Source: Galeopsis tetrahit
Taxonomy: Eukaryota > Streptophyta > Magnoliopsida > Lamiales > Lamiaceae
Assembly (NCBI GenBank): GCA_963675135.1
Contig: OY776128.1
Location: 77,010,670 to 77,074,669 of the forward strand
Reading direction: 5' to 3'
Length of the DNA stretch: 64,000 bases
Position numbers and translations under genes: made by a program. Positions 34,514 to 48,700 of this stretch are shown here, in pieces (position 1 is the first letter of the stretch; each line of letters begins with the position of its first letter). The notes under the pieces are model-generated. The model was given only the letters and a program-made list of their open reading frames with translations, was not told the origin of the DNA and made no database searches.

Positions 34514-35205
34514 TGAAAATTCGAAATTGAAAGGTGTGAAATTAATTCTCGTATATTAATTTTCTAATATAAATTGTCAGGAAAAACCGGAAGGAAGAAA
34601 AAGGTTTATGTTTAGAAACCGTGTTAGGTATTAGGTGTTATAAAATGTGCTTCGAAGTGAGTTTCAACTCAATATTTCATTTTGGAGTTGGAATGAATGC
34701 GAAATAATTTTTAAAAATTGTTGTAACCGAACTTTGAGTAGTGAAAAACCAACGTGGTTTTTGTCATATATTGAAAAATATCAAATGAGGAAGTGTGTAT
34801 AAAAGTATGAACTCTATAGTAACTTGTAAATATTACACGAATGTCGCACCGATTTGGTTGCGAACGGACAAACTACTTTTTACCTCAGATTTTTTCGTAA
34901 TTGTTGAAATAATTAGAGAAGTTTCGAAAATTAAATTAGTGAATATTATTTCAAAATTTAAACCTTTTTGGTTGAATGTTACAAATGTGTCATTATTGGA
35001 GATGTGACAGTTCCAGTCCAATTTTAAAATTCAAGTGTTAAAACTTATTCAAAAAATTAAGATTTACACTAAATGGCTTAAGGTTACAAATGAGAGCTAC
35101 AACAGTAACAACCATATTTGATTATCATTTAAAATCCGTATTTAGAATGATAGTTTCGATTTTGGTCCAAATTTTATTGTCATCTTTATTGCAGTAACAA
35201 TTTTA

Positions 35206-35330
35206 GATTTGGATTTGCTATATAAGTAGCTGCAACTCATCAGTCATAAAATATATGTTAAATTTGGGTTGGTTATATAAGTAGCTGCAACTCATCAGTC
35301 CTAAAATATACGAAAACACACGAAAATGAG
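35206..35330. repeat. 55-bp tandem duplication
   Basis: GTAGCTGCAACTCATCAGTC occurs at 35226 and 35281, each preceded by ATATAA and followed by (A/C)TAAAATATA. Confidence 0.8.
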
Positions 35331-35473
35331 ATATTGAAAATGATGCAGACATATTCCGGCAAATGCTACACTATTTTGCATTCGATTTTGATCTCGTTTC
35401 TTTGGCACTCGAATGATATTTATTCAGGCAACTTCTCGGTTCCTCGTAAGCAAAATACATGTACTAGTATTGT

Positions 35474-35919
35474 CAGTGACGGACCCAGAAATTACAGACC
35501 GGGGGCCCAATTTACATTTATACAAAGACAAAATATTTATATATACAAAAAAATTATTATAAAATTTTCAATACATCTCATTTCATTAATTTAAATTTAA
35601 CGATTTTTATTATGTTTTGAAATAAAGTAATTTTGATTGTTCTAGCTTGTGAAAAAAGTATACAACTTTGATCGTTGTTGAGACTTTAGCTACTATTAGT
35701 CAAATGTAGAACTTAAAATTTGATATAAAATTAATAATAATTTTAAAAATAAAATGATACAGTAAATGTATGTATTTTGTGATTTTTTTTTATATTTGAA
35801 GTGCAAGTAATCTTAAAACATAAAAAAATAATATACAAAATTAATAAAAAATAATATATATATAATAAAAAATTGATGGGGCCCAGTGACCTCCTGGACA
35901 CTTACTGGGTCCGTCTCTG
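35474..35919. mobile_element. hAT-type MITE with perfect 8-bp target duplication
   Basis: The left end CAGTGACGGACCCAG and the right end CTGGGTCCGTCTCTG form a 15-bp terminal inverted repeat with one mismatch. AGTATTGT flanks both sides (35466-35473 and 35920-35927). The interior has GGGGGCCCAA near the left end and GGGGCCCAGTG near the right, then AT-rich filler. The 446-bp length and lack of coding sequence indicate a non-autonomous element. Confidence 0.92.
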
Positions 35920-36865
35920 AGTATTGTTGTTATTTATTCGTTGTATCCTGAAAAATTGACGTTCTAATTTTCACTAGCACCGAGAGTGAATAAGAATATT
36001 GTTTTAAAGAAATCGTGTCTACACAAGCCCTGATTTCTCGTTCCTTAAAATTAGCCATTGCTCATTTTTAACATTAGGTCATCGCAGTTCAAATTTTATT
36101 GTTTGAGTTTGTTTTTGCCTATTCAAGCTTAATAAAAGACGGAACAAATATATCTTATGTATAAAATCGTCTCACATAAAAAAAAATTTGGAGTAAATGT
36201 TGGCGATGTGTTAAAAGGAATATATCCTAAAATTAAAAAGAAATATAATTACCTGTAAATGTGGTGTGAGTGGTTTGTAAGCAAGCGTTTCCCGTTAGAT
36301 TTATTAATATAGCTTATAAACTATGTGCCAGCAAAACTTCACCAGACATCCAATTGTCTGAATCGTTAGGGTTACCCACCCACTTCAAATTTGTTTATAA
36401 TTATAAAAGCAACCCCTCATTAGTTACAATTTATATTTTTGTCATGTAAATTTTACCACTATTATTTTATCATTAATAATGGATTAGAGGGCAATCAGTA
36501 GGCGATCAAAGAGTATACCCAACAATAATAGTGGTTAATTATGCGGATTAACATTCACATTATATTGATTAATTATTAATTTTTCGATTAACAACACGTA
36601 CCACATTGTTCATCTATTCACTGTGAACACATTTTTATGATCGTTGATATGTTGCGCACGTTATTGAGATAACTAAATTGAAGAAAAAACTTAAATATTA
36701 AGCGATGAATGAAAGTAAATACAACATAATTCAAAATTTAAAGTTTAAGTAAAATCTTTGTAGGAACTAAAATCAGATCAACCTAGTAATTTTGACCAAT
36801 CATTTATTTTTAATCCCATTTTGGTATGCAGTCTTGTATATTGGTGATTTTGACTGCTAATTTAT

Positions 36866-37194
36866 TACTCCCTCCGTTTTTTAATAAATGTCACTTTGAC
36901 TTTTTAACTAATTTTAAAATAAGTGTCATTCTGAAACTTTTTCTTTAATTTTGACTATTTTACCCTTATTCATTTACCATATATATTGTTCATAAATAAA
37001 TTCCATAAAAATTGTTTATACCATAATTAATTTAGTTTATGAATAGTGGCTACATTCTTGACCACATTCTTTATAAAAAAATATTTCTATATAAAAATTA
37101 GTTATAATTAATGAAAGCTAATATAGACCACAATTTATAATCTTAATTTGTTGAAAAAAGCTAAAGTGACATTTATTTAAAAGTGGAGGGAGTA
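36866..37194. mobile_element. Stowaway MITE
   Basis: The left end is TACTCCCTCCGTTTTTTAAT and the right end is TTAAAAGTGGAGGGAGTA. AAATGTCACTTTGAC on the left pairs with AAAGTGACATTT on the right. About 329 bp, bordered by TA. Confidence 0.88.
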
Positions 37195-37840
37195 TGTAGC
37201 TCGTTTTTTTGTCTATAATTTGACCAACAATTTATTACTGCAATTTCATATTTTTTTAGTAAATATTTTGACCAACCATTAAATTAGCATTTTAATTTCA
37301 CTAACTATATCTTAATTTTGTTGAATCGTATTGATTATGTCAATATTGGATCCAATTATATTCCATTATAAAAACACTTTTAAAATTTTGGTTGATTAAA
37401 AATTATATTAAAATGTTTCAAATATATTTTTGAATTAAGTTAAAATCCATTTAAATATTTAATATCAACATTTAATTAATCATGCCGAATCTAAAAAAAA
37501 ATATCATGCTAATTATTTGTCCAATTATATTATGTTATGGTAATGGTTTTTTTCTCAAAAGCTAAATTAAATACTTTTGATGATTAATCTTTATAACGAG
37601 AACTTTCTATAGTTTTTATTTAAATATTCTTTTAATACCTTAACAACTAATTTCATGTTGTATTTTAGTAAAACAACAAATGATATAAATTAAATACCAT
37701 ACTCATTAATTTTTTTTTTTTACTCAAAACAACTGCAAATATCAGTTGAACAACATCCACAAAAGTCGTAAAAACTTGAGAACGTCTTAGCAACTCGATG
37801 TTATTTTTCCTGGATTTTCCAACAAACATAGTTCACAAAA

Positions 37841-37960
37841 CATAAATAAATACAAGTAAACAAGCTTACAAACATCAATAAAATTTCCAAACACAAAATC
37901 CATAAACAAATACAAGCAAACAAGCTTACAAACATCAATAAAATTTCCAAACACAAAATT
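37841..37960. repeat. 60-bp tandem duplication
   Basis: Two copies (37841-37900 and 37901-37960) begin CATAAA(T/C)AAATACAAG and continue through CAAGCTTACAAACATCAATA. Only a few bases differ. Confidence 0.9.
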
Positions 37961-38455
37961 CAAGTTTCTAGAAAAAAATTCATTTTTTTAAGAGTATTCA
38001 AAATTAATTTAGAGAAAATTTGTGATCTAGTCAATCCATTTTCGTCTACATTATTATTATAGTAGTCGCTATCCATTTAATTTATATTCTAAATCAAAAT
38101 ACATAAGTCCAATTTACATTCTCTTTCTAATTTAAGATCTAATGTGACTTTCCTATCATTTTGAATCCTCTCCATATTCTAAATCAAAAACAATTCTTTG
38201 TAATTGTATTACAGTATAAACATAGTATTCCCTATTGACACTATTAAGAAAATAATAATGGAATTTCCTGATTTTTTTTTTAAAGAAACAAATTGGTAAG
38301 ATCAGCCATTCTAAATTAGTTTATTCAAGTCAAGGGAAATATTAAATAAATATATTTTTTTTACAGGAAAATTAATTAAAATCAATGTATTACTATAATA
38401 ATATAAATGTCAATTGTTGATAGTCAGAGAGAGTCCTATATGGAGAGGCAGTTTG

Positions 38456-38655
38456 AATTAAATAAATCAGATTTGCAGCCCAAATAGGAATTTTTTATTT
38501 TTTATTTATTTACTTGTCTTTTCATTTATTTATTCATAACTTTTAGGCGATGTCGAATTAAAGAAATCAGATTTGCAACCCAAATAGGGATTTTCTTTTA
38601 TTTTTTCTACTCAACTTTTCATTTAATTAATTTTTACATATTCACATCTGTTTGT
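38456..38655. repeat. Diverged tandem duplication of about 100 bp
   Basis: AATTAAATAAATCAGATTTG and AATTAAAGAAATCAGATTTG start 100 bp apart (38456, 38556). Each is followed by a CCCAAATAGG phrase and T-rich sequence. The right halves are less similar. Confidence 0.65.
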
Positions 38656-39357
38656 GAATATCTTCTACTTCAAGTGTCACCATTATATTCTCTAATTCTC
38701 AATTTTTTTTTCAACCAACCAATATCATATTCTATATATGTGTATTCTTTATTTCTTAATAAAATCACCAAATTTAATCTAATAAATGAATAACGAATTG
38801 TTTGTCAATCAAGTAATCTCAACAATTTTGTTTCTAAAAAACAATTCTGGTCGTACACTAGCTTTAAATGTATTTTATAATTTTCTAAAATTCTAATTAC
38901 AATTTAATTACGGTAATAATCATCACAAATTTAATTAATTGAAAAAATAGTAATAAAATTCCAAACCATCTATTCTACTATACTACATTACATCTAACGA
39001 AATTAGAGAACACTAACTATCTCATTATTCTGAATTTTAATTTTTAAATATTTAATTCAAATTAATGATATACACAATTTGAATATTAAAAATATATTGA
39101 ATATTAATAAATAAATAAATTTGAAGTTTAAATATTTAACGGTATTGACATTTTTTTAAAGAACCGTGCGGACACTGTACTAAGAGGCAAACGTGTAAAC
39201 AAACCAATTTAGAGGGACCCAAATGCAAAAAAACATAATAAAGTAAAAAAAAATTAGACCCTAATGTCGGGCTTAGTGTAAAGTGCCTTATAACCCCGTT
39301 CTTGTCTTTCTGGGTGGGACTCCACATTTCACAGCTGATCAGCCAATACAAACACGT

Positions 39358-39371
39358 TATATATTATATAC
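39358..39371 (+). promoter_or_regulatory. Candidate TATA region of the myosin gene
   Basis: TTATATATTATATA lies about 400 bp upstream of the start codon. It is followed by a leader rich in AGAGAG and CAACAACAACA words (39394-39482), typical of plant 5' UTRs. The region is AT-rich, so chance TATA words are common. Confidence 0.4.
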
Positions 39372-39717
39372 TCCATATAATTACTCAAAGTTTTAGAGAG
39401 AGAAAGTGCAGAAAAATTCCATATAATCATCTGAGACGACAGCGCATTTCTAGAGAGAGAAACATCTGCAGCAACAACAACATCCACTTGACTTTCCATA
39501 AACGTATAGTGCATACAATAAAGCGTTGTTGCGTATATTTTGATTCGAATTTTGGTGTATTTGTTAGAGAGAGGAGCAATAAGTTGGTATAGGAGTTAAT
39601 CATCGGAGGAGATAAAGGAGCTCTGCTTTTGCTTTGGAAGGGATATTTTGGAGGTGCCGACCGGCGGTTGGCGCCGATCTGACTCAGTGAGTCAAGGCTT
39701 GGTCTCGCTCTGTGTTG

Positions 39718-39726
39718 ATGATCTGA
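39718..39726 (+). other. Minimal upstream ORF (ATG ATC TGA) in the myosin leader
   Basis: A two-codon upstream reading frame ends 33 bases before the main start codon. It lies in the leader if transcription begins near 39390. A regulatory effect is possible but unproven. Confidence 0.35.
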
Positions 39727-39759
39727 AGACCAGGAGATCGAGTCTTTTCGTTGGCGGTT

Positions 39760-42700
39760 ATGGTAAGTTGACGGAATCCTCTGCCGTTATGATGCGTTTT
39801 CTTTTACTGGCTTTGATTTCCTTTTGACTGAGATTTGGTTAATTTGATTGCGACGCGTATAATTTCTAAATGATTTGGCATTCGTACCTGGAAAATTACA
39901 TGTTGCTATATTCTGTAAAAAAAAATTGAAGGAAAATTTGGCGATATAATTTAATTTATTTCAGCCGAAATTGAAAATTAAAGTTAAAGATGCAATTAGA
40001 AATGTAAAGCTAATGTTGGTCCATATAAGTGAACTTGTATAATCTTGTAGCTGCATGATGCTATCTAAGTTTTTGTTATTGTTGTTTTCTCAGCATGCCT
40101 AGATTGCCCATACTGTTGAATTTTAGTCGTTTTAGTTGGCTCTTGTTGAATGCTAATGGTAATATTAAACATTCAGCATTTTGTAAGCTTATGTGATTAG
40201 CATCAGTTGAAAAATCTTCAATGGCTCCAGTTATGAACAAAAATTGTGTATTTGGACATCTTATTTTCATAATAGTTATTTAGTAGTCCCATTTTTGTTA
40301 ACTGATGCGTGCATAAGATGCTGCGAATTACAAGTTAGATGTAGTAAAAGATGAGTGTTCACTCTGCCAATGTTGTTATAGGTTCTCGAGGTTGGTGTTT
40401 TTTTTTTTTTTTTGGTAGCTTATCCACTCTTAGGAAATCTAATATTTAGCCTAATGTTGCGTGCAATTTGTTTCCAGAAAAGAAAATCCTATGGAGTTGA
40501 ACCTGAAATTTGGGATTAGGATTATATAGTTAACATCCCTATTACTTTTTTGTTTTCAAGTTCATTCATGCTTAGTCTTATTTATATTTAGTAATGTCCA
40601 TTCCTTATATAATCCTGATTACATTGTGTTTATACAATTTCAACACCTCTAGAGTTCATCCACACCTGAGTTGTTCCAAATGAATATAACGCTGGTGTCC
40701 TGAAATGCAGTTAAATGTTTTAACGAGGTGCTCTTGCCCTTTCTCGTCTCACAATAATACTCCATACACCTCTACTTTCCCCTTCTCCCTCACCCAATTT
40801 GTTTGCTCCTGTTGACCATATACCTTCACTTCCTTACACATACTCTCTTATCCAGTTATCTCTGCAGTTAACTGTAGTGCATTCCACTGCCCTTGACCTA
40901 AGTGGCACTTACACAACCTCTTGCCTTGATGCTTTCCACCTTGCTCCTTTTGGCAGCTGAAATGATTCTCAATACCATTACATCGTCATATCACTGTTAT
41001 TTGTTTTGCTTATTTTCAATTATATTAACTACTAAATGTGCGAGGTTTTATAATATTTACTTATTATTTTTTGGTTCATTTTGTGAAGTTACCACATAAC
41101 TTGAGACATTAATTTGTGGAAAATTTGGTAAGAAGGATGCCATTTGTTGTTCATGAGTGTGTCTTGTTGCTCCTGTATTTCCATTAATGTATCAATTTTT
41201 TGATATCTTGTTTGGTTTGAATTTTGATTCAGTTCCCTTCATTTTATTTCATACCAAACTCTACCTTGTTGGAACATTTAAAATAGTTGATCATGACCTA
41301 AGAAGCTGTAGGTGTCTTTTTTATGCTTCTCCTGTGTGATACACAATTAATATACTGGCAATTATTTTGTGTAAATTGTGTAATGTAAGACATATCTAAG
41401 AGATAAAGATTTAAATTCAATAAAAGAACACTTCAAATCACAATAAAATCATATTTTATATTTGAAAATTTATTTTTATATATGCAATATCCAATATGGA
41501 TGTTGAGCCCACCCCAATTATTTGGGATTAAAGGATCGATTTGTTTGTTTGCAATGTGGATGCCAATTTAAAAATCGTAAAAAAACTCTTTAATTTGATA
41601 TATTTTATGCTGAAAACAGACTTGAAACCAAGAAGTTAATGCAATTTAAAACTTGAGAGTTTTTTTTTTTTTAAAGTTTCTATTTTTGGAATGTGATTTT
41701 TGGCGGGAAAATTGTGGCATTCTACTTTGGCAAACTTTTGTGTTTATGTGTGTGTATATATATATACATGCTAACATTCTAAGAATTGAAACTTGACGTT
41801 AAATTATACATAGATATACATACTAAAATTCAAATAACTAAAACATTTTTAGGTATCTTATATAAATCCAAATATTTTTATATATATTAATTTTAAAATT
41901 TGGATAGATGTCAGAGTTAAATTCTGATTAGAATAAACTAAAAAAAAGTGGTTTAATGTTTAATTTCCTATATTGGCATTAATATGTAATCAATCTTGAT
42001 ATCGATTTGCCTCTTCTGAGCCGTAACGGCCAAAGCATTTTCAAAACAAAACTAAAGTCAACGTGTTCGATTTTTATTAATGGATTGAGATCTTACAATA
42101 CTAGGATAAAAGAAATTGATAATTGCCTATAATAGCTAAGTTACTAAATTGTCTAGCTCCATCGCTGGCGGTATATGCCACTTTGGGAAATTTTGTTGAC
42201 ATATATAGTGCTGCAAAATTACACTGTTATTTTCTTATTTAGTTTTATTGTCTAATAATGCCATTTTTCAATGACAAATGCAACTGGTGTGTATTTTTAA
42301 AAAGTATTAGTATGTTAGTATTACTCGTTTCGCTAAAAAATATTAGTTGTTTTACTATATAGTGATAGTTGTGCAGTAGTTATGCCGTGCATCTGGGTTA
42401 CTGGAGTGTTACTGTTTTCCAATTCAAATATTAACCATACAGTACTATTAAGAATCGATTTGGATGAGTGTCTTGAATACCTCTTGGTGTTAAATACATA
42501 TTGCTTATAATGTAAGGATCAATTTGGAAGATGTCTTGAAGACCTCTTGATGTTAAATACATATTGCTTGAGATGTAAGGATCAATGTTTTGAAGGCCTC
42601 TCCATACCATCATGACCACTATCTTCATATTTATGCACATACATGCAGTATTAACACTGTGGTCCAAATTTGCGAGTTTTGATAATCAGAAAAAATACTT

Positions 42701-45700
42701 GAAACTGATCTGACTAGATGATTCACCTCAGATAAGTTTATGTTGAATAGATTTGAGTTGACTGAGACAGAATTAGAGCCGTTATGGTTTTAGTGAAGAG
42801 GAGTATGCATGGCTGATACTGGTTACCGTTCATGCTTGTGAGTTGAAATTGATTGTTCACCAAAAAGAGTAGACATGATTATGCTCTGGATAATAGATAA
42901 GCAAAGTTGTTGGAGGTTACTGAGGCACATTCAAGTTATCAAAAACAAAAAGAAAAATTAATTACTATGTGACTTTAAATTTTTTATAGTCATTCGCTGC
43001 AGAAATAGTATGCCCAGATCCTTTATAAATTCTCAGTGCCATTAGTTTGGGCTATTTTGATGGTAGAGTGGTGCTTTTTTCGTGAGGGGAGATGGAATAA
43101 AATTTTAAGAATTAATCACACTGATGAGATGGAGTAATTATTTGTGGCCAAATGCATAATGATTTTGCTTTCCCCCATTGTGTTGCAGGCAGCATCAGTT
43201 AACATCATCGTTGGTTCTCATGTATGGGTCGAGGATCCAACCTTGGCATGGATTGATGGACAAGTGACCCGAATAGATGGCCAAGATGTTCATGTTCAAA
43301 CCACAAATGGGAAAAAGGTGAGTGCTCAGTCAGCAGCCATTATTTGATTTCACCACCATATATATATGTATTTTCGTGAAATATATAATCTAATATTCCT
43401 GCTATAGAGTTATCCAAAGATTTTCTGGTAAAAATGTTGTTTTTCCAATGTTCTGATTTTCCCAGCCAATAAAAATTCATTGGTTCGAAGTTCTGTGTTG
43501 TCTTCAATCATTATTTTTAATGGACACCACAAAACTAGATTGAGTGTTTTTCTTTCTCATATTATATTTCCACTTTGTCTCAAGTCTTCAACAACAAAAG
43601 TATCTATTAATGTCTTTTTAGGTTTGGGATTTGAAACTTTTCAGTTTGTACTTTGGATATTGAGTTTCTGTGAAGATATTTATTTGTTATGTTACTATAT
43701 ACATTTTTTTATTTCAATAGAAGTTGTTTGATGATTGATTTTTGAGGCAGCTTAGTGGTGCAAGCTCCCCAACTGCTAATTAATCTTGCTTTTGAATTAG
43801 GATTATGTTGATTCAAAAGTTTGGTGAAGATTATGATCAGTTTGGTTATCTTAAGTTTCATGGCTATCTTAAGTTCCACTGTGGTTGCTTTTCATTATCA
43901 ATAGGATCATAATACTTATTGTCCCACTAATAGACTGTATGAACAAGGATGGCTTACTTTCTGACTTAGAGCAAAGAAAGTGGGAAAAACATAACCTAGA
44001 CAATAAATTTCAATTACTAAATTTGAAAGCAATTATATCAGTAGCTGCACCAGCTTTATCTTATGACGTACATAAGAATTGAATACTATGAACCTGAAAT
44101 TATAATTGATTGAAATTCTCCTGATGTGTATGCTGTGCATGCAACATCATCTAAAGCCTCTATTGAATTTTATGGCGAATGGACATCCATTAGTAGGCTT
44201 CCTATCTTTCATGTTATACTTATAAAAAAATATGAGTGAAGCTTATATGGTCAGTCCATAAGGTGGTATTTACTTTGGGTTTTAAGTGACTTTTGAAAAC
44301 TGGTTTTTGAAATCTAGGGGTTTTTTAAATCCTGATGAATAGTTATATGTGTGTTTCTTTAAGGTTTTTGAGTAGAGAAATTTATCAATGTGTAAGAGTG
44401 AATGGTGTTGTATTATTTAAAACCTTTTCTTTCATATATTTTTCCAGTGAGGATTTCACTTTCTTTTCATTCAATTTTTTTCTGTCAATTTAATTGATTT
44501 TGTCAAACCATTAATTAGTGTATCTTTTCTCCTTCAACTCTGGAGAATATTTTCTGCAACTTGTAAGCTTTATCCGCAGTTGTCACTTTGAGGAGAGAGA
44601 TTGTTATCTGTATAATCCACTGTCTTGTGCTTCCAAAAATCTTCCTTTCTCTAATACCTGTATAATCGACTGTCCTATAACTTGCAGGTTGTCGCAAATA
44701 TCTCAAAGGTGTATCCAAAAGATACTGAAGCTCCACCTGGTGGTGTTGATGATATGACCAAGCTTTCGTATTTGCATGAACCTGGAGTTCTGCAAAACCT
44801 AGCAGCTAGATATGAACTTAACGAAATATATGTAAGCTTTCTAGTGTACCTCGGGAGTAGAAGAGTTATTCTTATTCTCTTTTTCATATTTTCTAATGAA
44901 GAACAACAAATCTGCCTCATAACTTTTAACATAAATTCTTTTCTCAGACATATACTGGAAACATTCTGATTGCAATAAACCCTTTCCAAAGATTACCTCA
45001 TCTGTATGATACACACATGATGGAACAATACAAAGGAGCGGCTCTTGGAGAGCTTAGTCCTCATGTTTTTGCAATTGGAGATGCTGCTTATAGGTGATCT
45101 TTGATGGAACATGCAAAACAATTTTACTTTTATTTTTTACTTTGTGCAATAGGGGATGCATTGGTTTTGAAGGTAATTTTTTTGTTTGATTACCTGTTTG
45201 CTTCTATCAGGGCAATGATCAATGAGGGAAAGAGCAACGCCATTTTGGTTAGTGGAGAAAGTGGTGCTGGTAAAACTGAAACAACAAAAATGTTGATGAG
45301 ATATCTTGCGCATTTGGGTGGTCGGTCTGGAGTAGAAGGACGTACTGTTGAACAACAAGTTTTAGAAGTAAGATTAGAGTTTAATTAGTTGCAGCTCTTT
45401 TGAACTATTTTTTCAGGACTAATAATCTCTGAAATAAAATCTGACAATGATACAAATGTTTTCTGAATTGGTCTGTCTTATTGATAATGCGTACAGTCAA
45501 ACCCCGTTCTTGAAGCATTTGGAAATGCCAAAACTGTTAGGAACAACAATTCTAGGTGAGTGTCTATGCTGAAACTACTTTTATTGAACATATTACTAAG
45601 TACAGTTTTTTAAATATATACTTGCATACTTGAATTCCTTGGTTCTTTTTTGGTGCAAAAAAAAGTTATAAATTTGATGGTGTTTCTTTCATACAGTCGT

Positions 45701-48700
45701 TTTGGTAAATTTGTTGAAATCCAATTTGACAAAAGTGGGAAGATATCTGGAGCAGCTGTTAGAACTTACTTGCTGGAGAGATCACGCGTGTGCCAGATTT
45801 CAAATCCTGAAAGGAACTACCATTGCTTTTATTTTCTCTGTGCAGCACCACCTGAGGTCTTGTTCTGGATTTTTCTTGTGATTTATTTTCTTCAGCTTAT
45901 GTCACAGGAGCTTTTTTATATCTGAGATCATGTGGGAGTCTTTATTCTACAGGAAAGAGAGAAATATAGGCTGGAAAACCCAGAATCATTTCATTATCTC
46001 AACCAATCAAAATGTTATAAACTCGATGGAATTAATGATGCTGAAGAATACCTTGCAACCCGAAGGGCTATGGATATAGTTGGAATCAGTGAGGAAGAGC
46101 AGGTCTCCCTTGCCCTAAAAGATCCCATATAAATGTTCTCATTTGATTTTTGACAATATATCTCCTATATAAAGTTTATCAAAGTTTGATGTTTCTTTCT
46201 ATGCAGGATGCAATATTTAGAGTTATCGCTGCAATCCTTCATCTTGGTAATATTGAATTTTCAAAGGGGCAGGAGATTGATTCTTCTGTGATTAAGGATA
46301 AGAAGTCTTGGTTTCATCTTAATACGACTGCTGAATTACTCAAGTAGGGATTTTGACCTTTTTTTGGACTTTAAATAGTTGATAGTATCTGGGTCCACAA
46401 GGAATTTTATATGCTGTATTTTAATTCAATAGGTGTGATCCAAAGAGCTTAGAAGAGGCTCTTATTAAGCGTGTGATGGTGACACCTGAGGAAGTTATCA
46501 CCAGGACTCTTGATCCAGAAGCTGCCGTAGGTAGCAGGGATGCCTTGGCAAAGACTGTATATTGTCGGCTTTTTGACTGGTTAGTAAAAATAGCGCTTCA
46601 GTGATCTAATCTGTATAAACATGCTATTATAATATTCAGAGCATGAATGCCAGCCATTTGGTTTGAACTTTTTCTGTATTATATACAGGATTGTGGAAAA
46701 AATAAATTTCTCCATTGGGCAGGATCCTAACTCAAAAGCAATAATAGGAGTTCTTGACATATACGGGTTTGAAAGTTTTAAGCACAACAGGCAAGCTTTT
46801 AACTGGATATCTGATTAGCATTGTAAATTGACGATATTGTTGTGACATTCTTTACATTTATGTCAGTTTTGAGCAGTTTTGTATCAATTTCACAAATGAA
46901 AAACTGCAGCAGCATTTTAACCAGGTATTTTTTTTTTCTTTTCCCTTTTTTTTTTCCTCTCGGAGTCTTACTTCTTGTTTTCGGTAAAATAATTTGATCT
47001 GATTATTGGAGGTTTTTGAATTAATTGTTCCAGCATGTCTTTAAGATGGAGCAAGAAGACTATGAGAAAGAACAAATAAACTGGAGCTACATAGAGTTTG
47101 TTGATAACCAAGATGTTCTTGATCTAATCGAGAAGGTTTGAGACTGACACTCTACTTTGTTGATTGTGCATGTTTGTTGATTTATTTAGAATTCATGCGA
47201 AAAAGTATAATGACTGGGTCTGGCATGGATACTATTTTTTTTGTAATATCCCCTTGGGTTTAGAATCATGTCTGTTTTAACCCCTATTCCATGCTACAAT
47301 TTTTTTTTGTTATTCTTTATTTCCATCTTGATTTACTTATTTATTATTTAATATCTTGCAGAAACCAGGAGGAATAATTGCATTGCTAGATGAAGCTTGG
47401 TATGCCTCCTCATTGTTTTTTTCCACTCACTCTCATTTATCATCTTTACTCTGGTTTATTCAATATTAATCTTAGAGTGGCTGGGTTTTATGTTCCTTGG
47501 TTTTCTCTGCTGTTTTCCTCTTTAATCGATGTATATGTTAAAAAATCCTACCCCTCTTTTTTGGCATTCTTTGTTCATCTGTCTTCTGCATATCTGTATC
47601 TATGACTAATACTGTAGTTTTTCGCAGTATGTTTCCTAAATCAACTCATGAGACATTTGCTCAGAAGTTGTATCAAACCCTTGCCAAAAACAAGCGCTTC
47701 ATCAAGCCCAAACTCTCACGCACCAATTTTACAATAGCTCACTATGCAGGGGAGGTAATGATGCTTGTCTAAATATATGCTTTTGTGCCAAAAAAAGACC
47801 AGATGGTGAACAAAAGATTGTAATAGACACTTATTAAATGATAGTTTACTCCATTTTTTATAATTGCAGGTAACATATTTGGCTGATCTTTTCCTGGATA
47901 AGAACAAAGATTATGTAGTGGCAGAACATAAAGATTTATTGACAGCTTCAAAATGCCCTTTCGCGGCTGGTTTGTTTCCTGCTCAACCAGAAGATTCATC
48001 GAAGTCCTCCAAATTTTCTTCAATAGGATCACGCTTTAAGGTTCTCTTCGATCTCTCTATTGCTTAAAAAACTTTAGTTTCAGGACTTTATCCATGCTCT
48101 CTGTATCAAATGTACTTATAGTGGCTGGACTCTTGAAGGTTTTCCATTGTGTGGTGCATAAAAACTATATTTTTATGCTTGCAGCTACAACTACAATCTT
48201 TAATGGAGACATTGAGTTCAACAGAGCCTCATTACATCAGATGTGTGAAGCCAAACAGTGTTCTCAAGCCTGCAATTTTTGAGAATCTTAATGTAATGCA
48301 GCAGCTGCGATGTGGTGTAAGTATTTTGTGAAACCTAAATTCTATTAGGGAATTTCATTTTTGTTGCAGGTTGAGTTTGGATTTCAGGATTCGATTTTCA
48401 GTCTCAAAGTATGTGCTAAAATGTACATTTTGATATAGGGTGTTCTTGAAGCTATCAGAATCAGTTGTGCTGGTTACCCCACTAGACGCACATTTGACGA
48501 ATTCCTTCTTCGGTTTGGTGTTCTTGCTCCTGAAGTTTTGGATGGGAAGTAAGTCTTTCTTGGCTGCTTGAAAGTGATTCTTTCTTGAACTCAACATGTA
48601 TATCTCGTCAAATGATCTTGCTTCTTGCTTATAAAAAAGTCCATAATATTCTATACTGCAGCTCTGATGAAAAGGTTGCATGTCAGATGATTTTGGATAA

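Larger units (their letters stand above)
33207..39759. other. Repeat-rich intergenic region upstream of the myosin gene
   Basis: A 6.5-kb AT-rich stretch with no supported protein gene. The first few hundred bases are the threonine synthase promoter side. Then come a GTCGA-word element (33880-34480), an LTR-type relic with a primer-binding-site-like sequence (34501), a 55-bp duplication (35226), a hAT MITE (35474-35919), a Stowaway MITE (36866-37194), and duplications of 60 bp (37841) and 100 bp (38456). From about 39300 it is the myosin promoter and leader. Confidence 0.65.

Noticed and set aside
43885..44082. 65-residue frame in myosin intron 2
   Set aside because: It is spanned by a well-supported intron and lacks any conserved motif.
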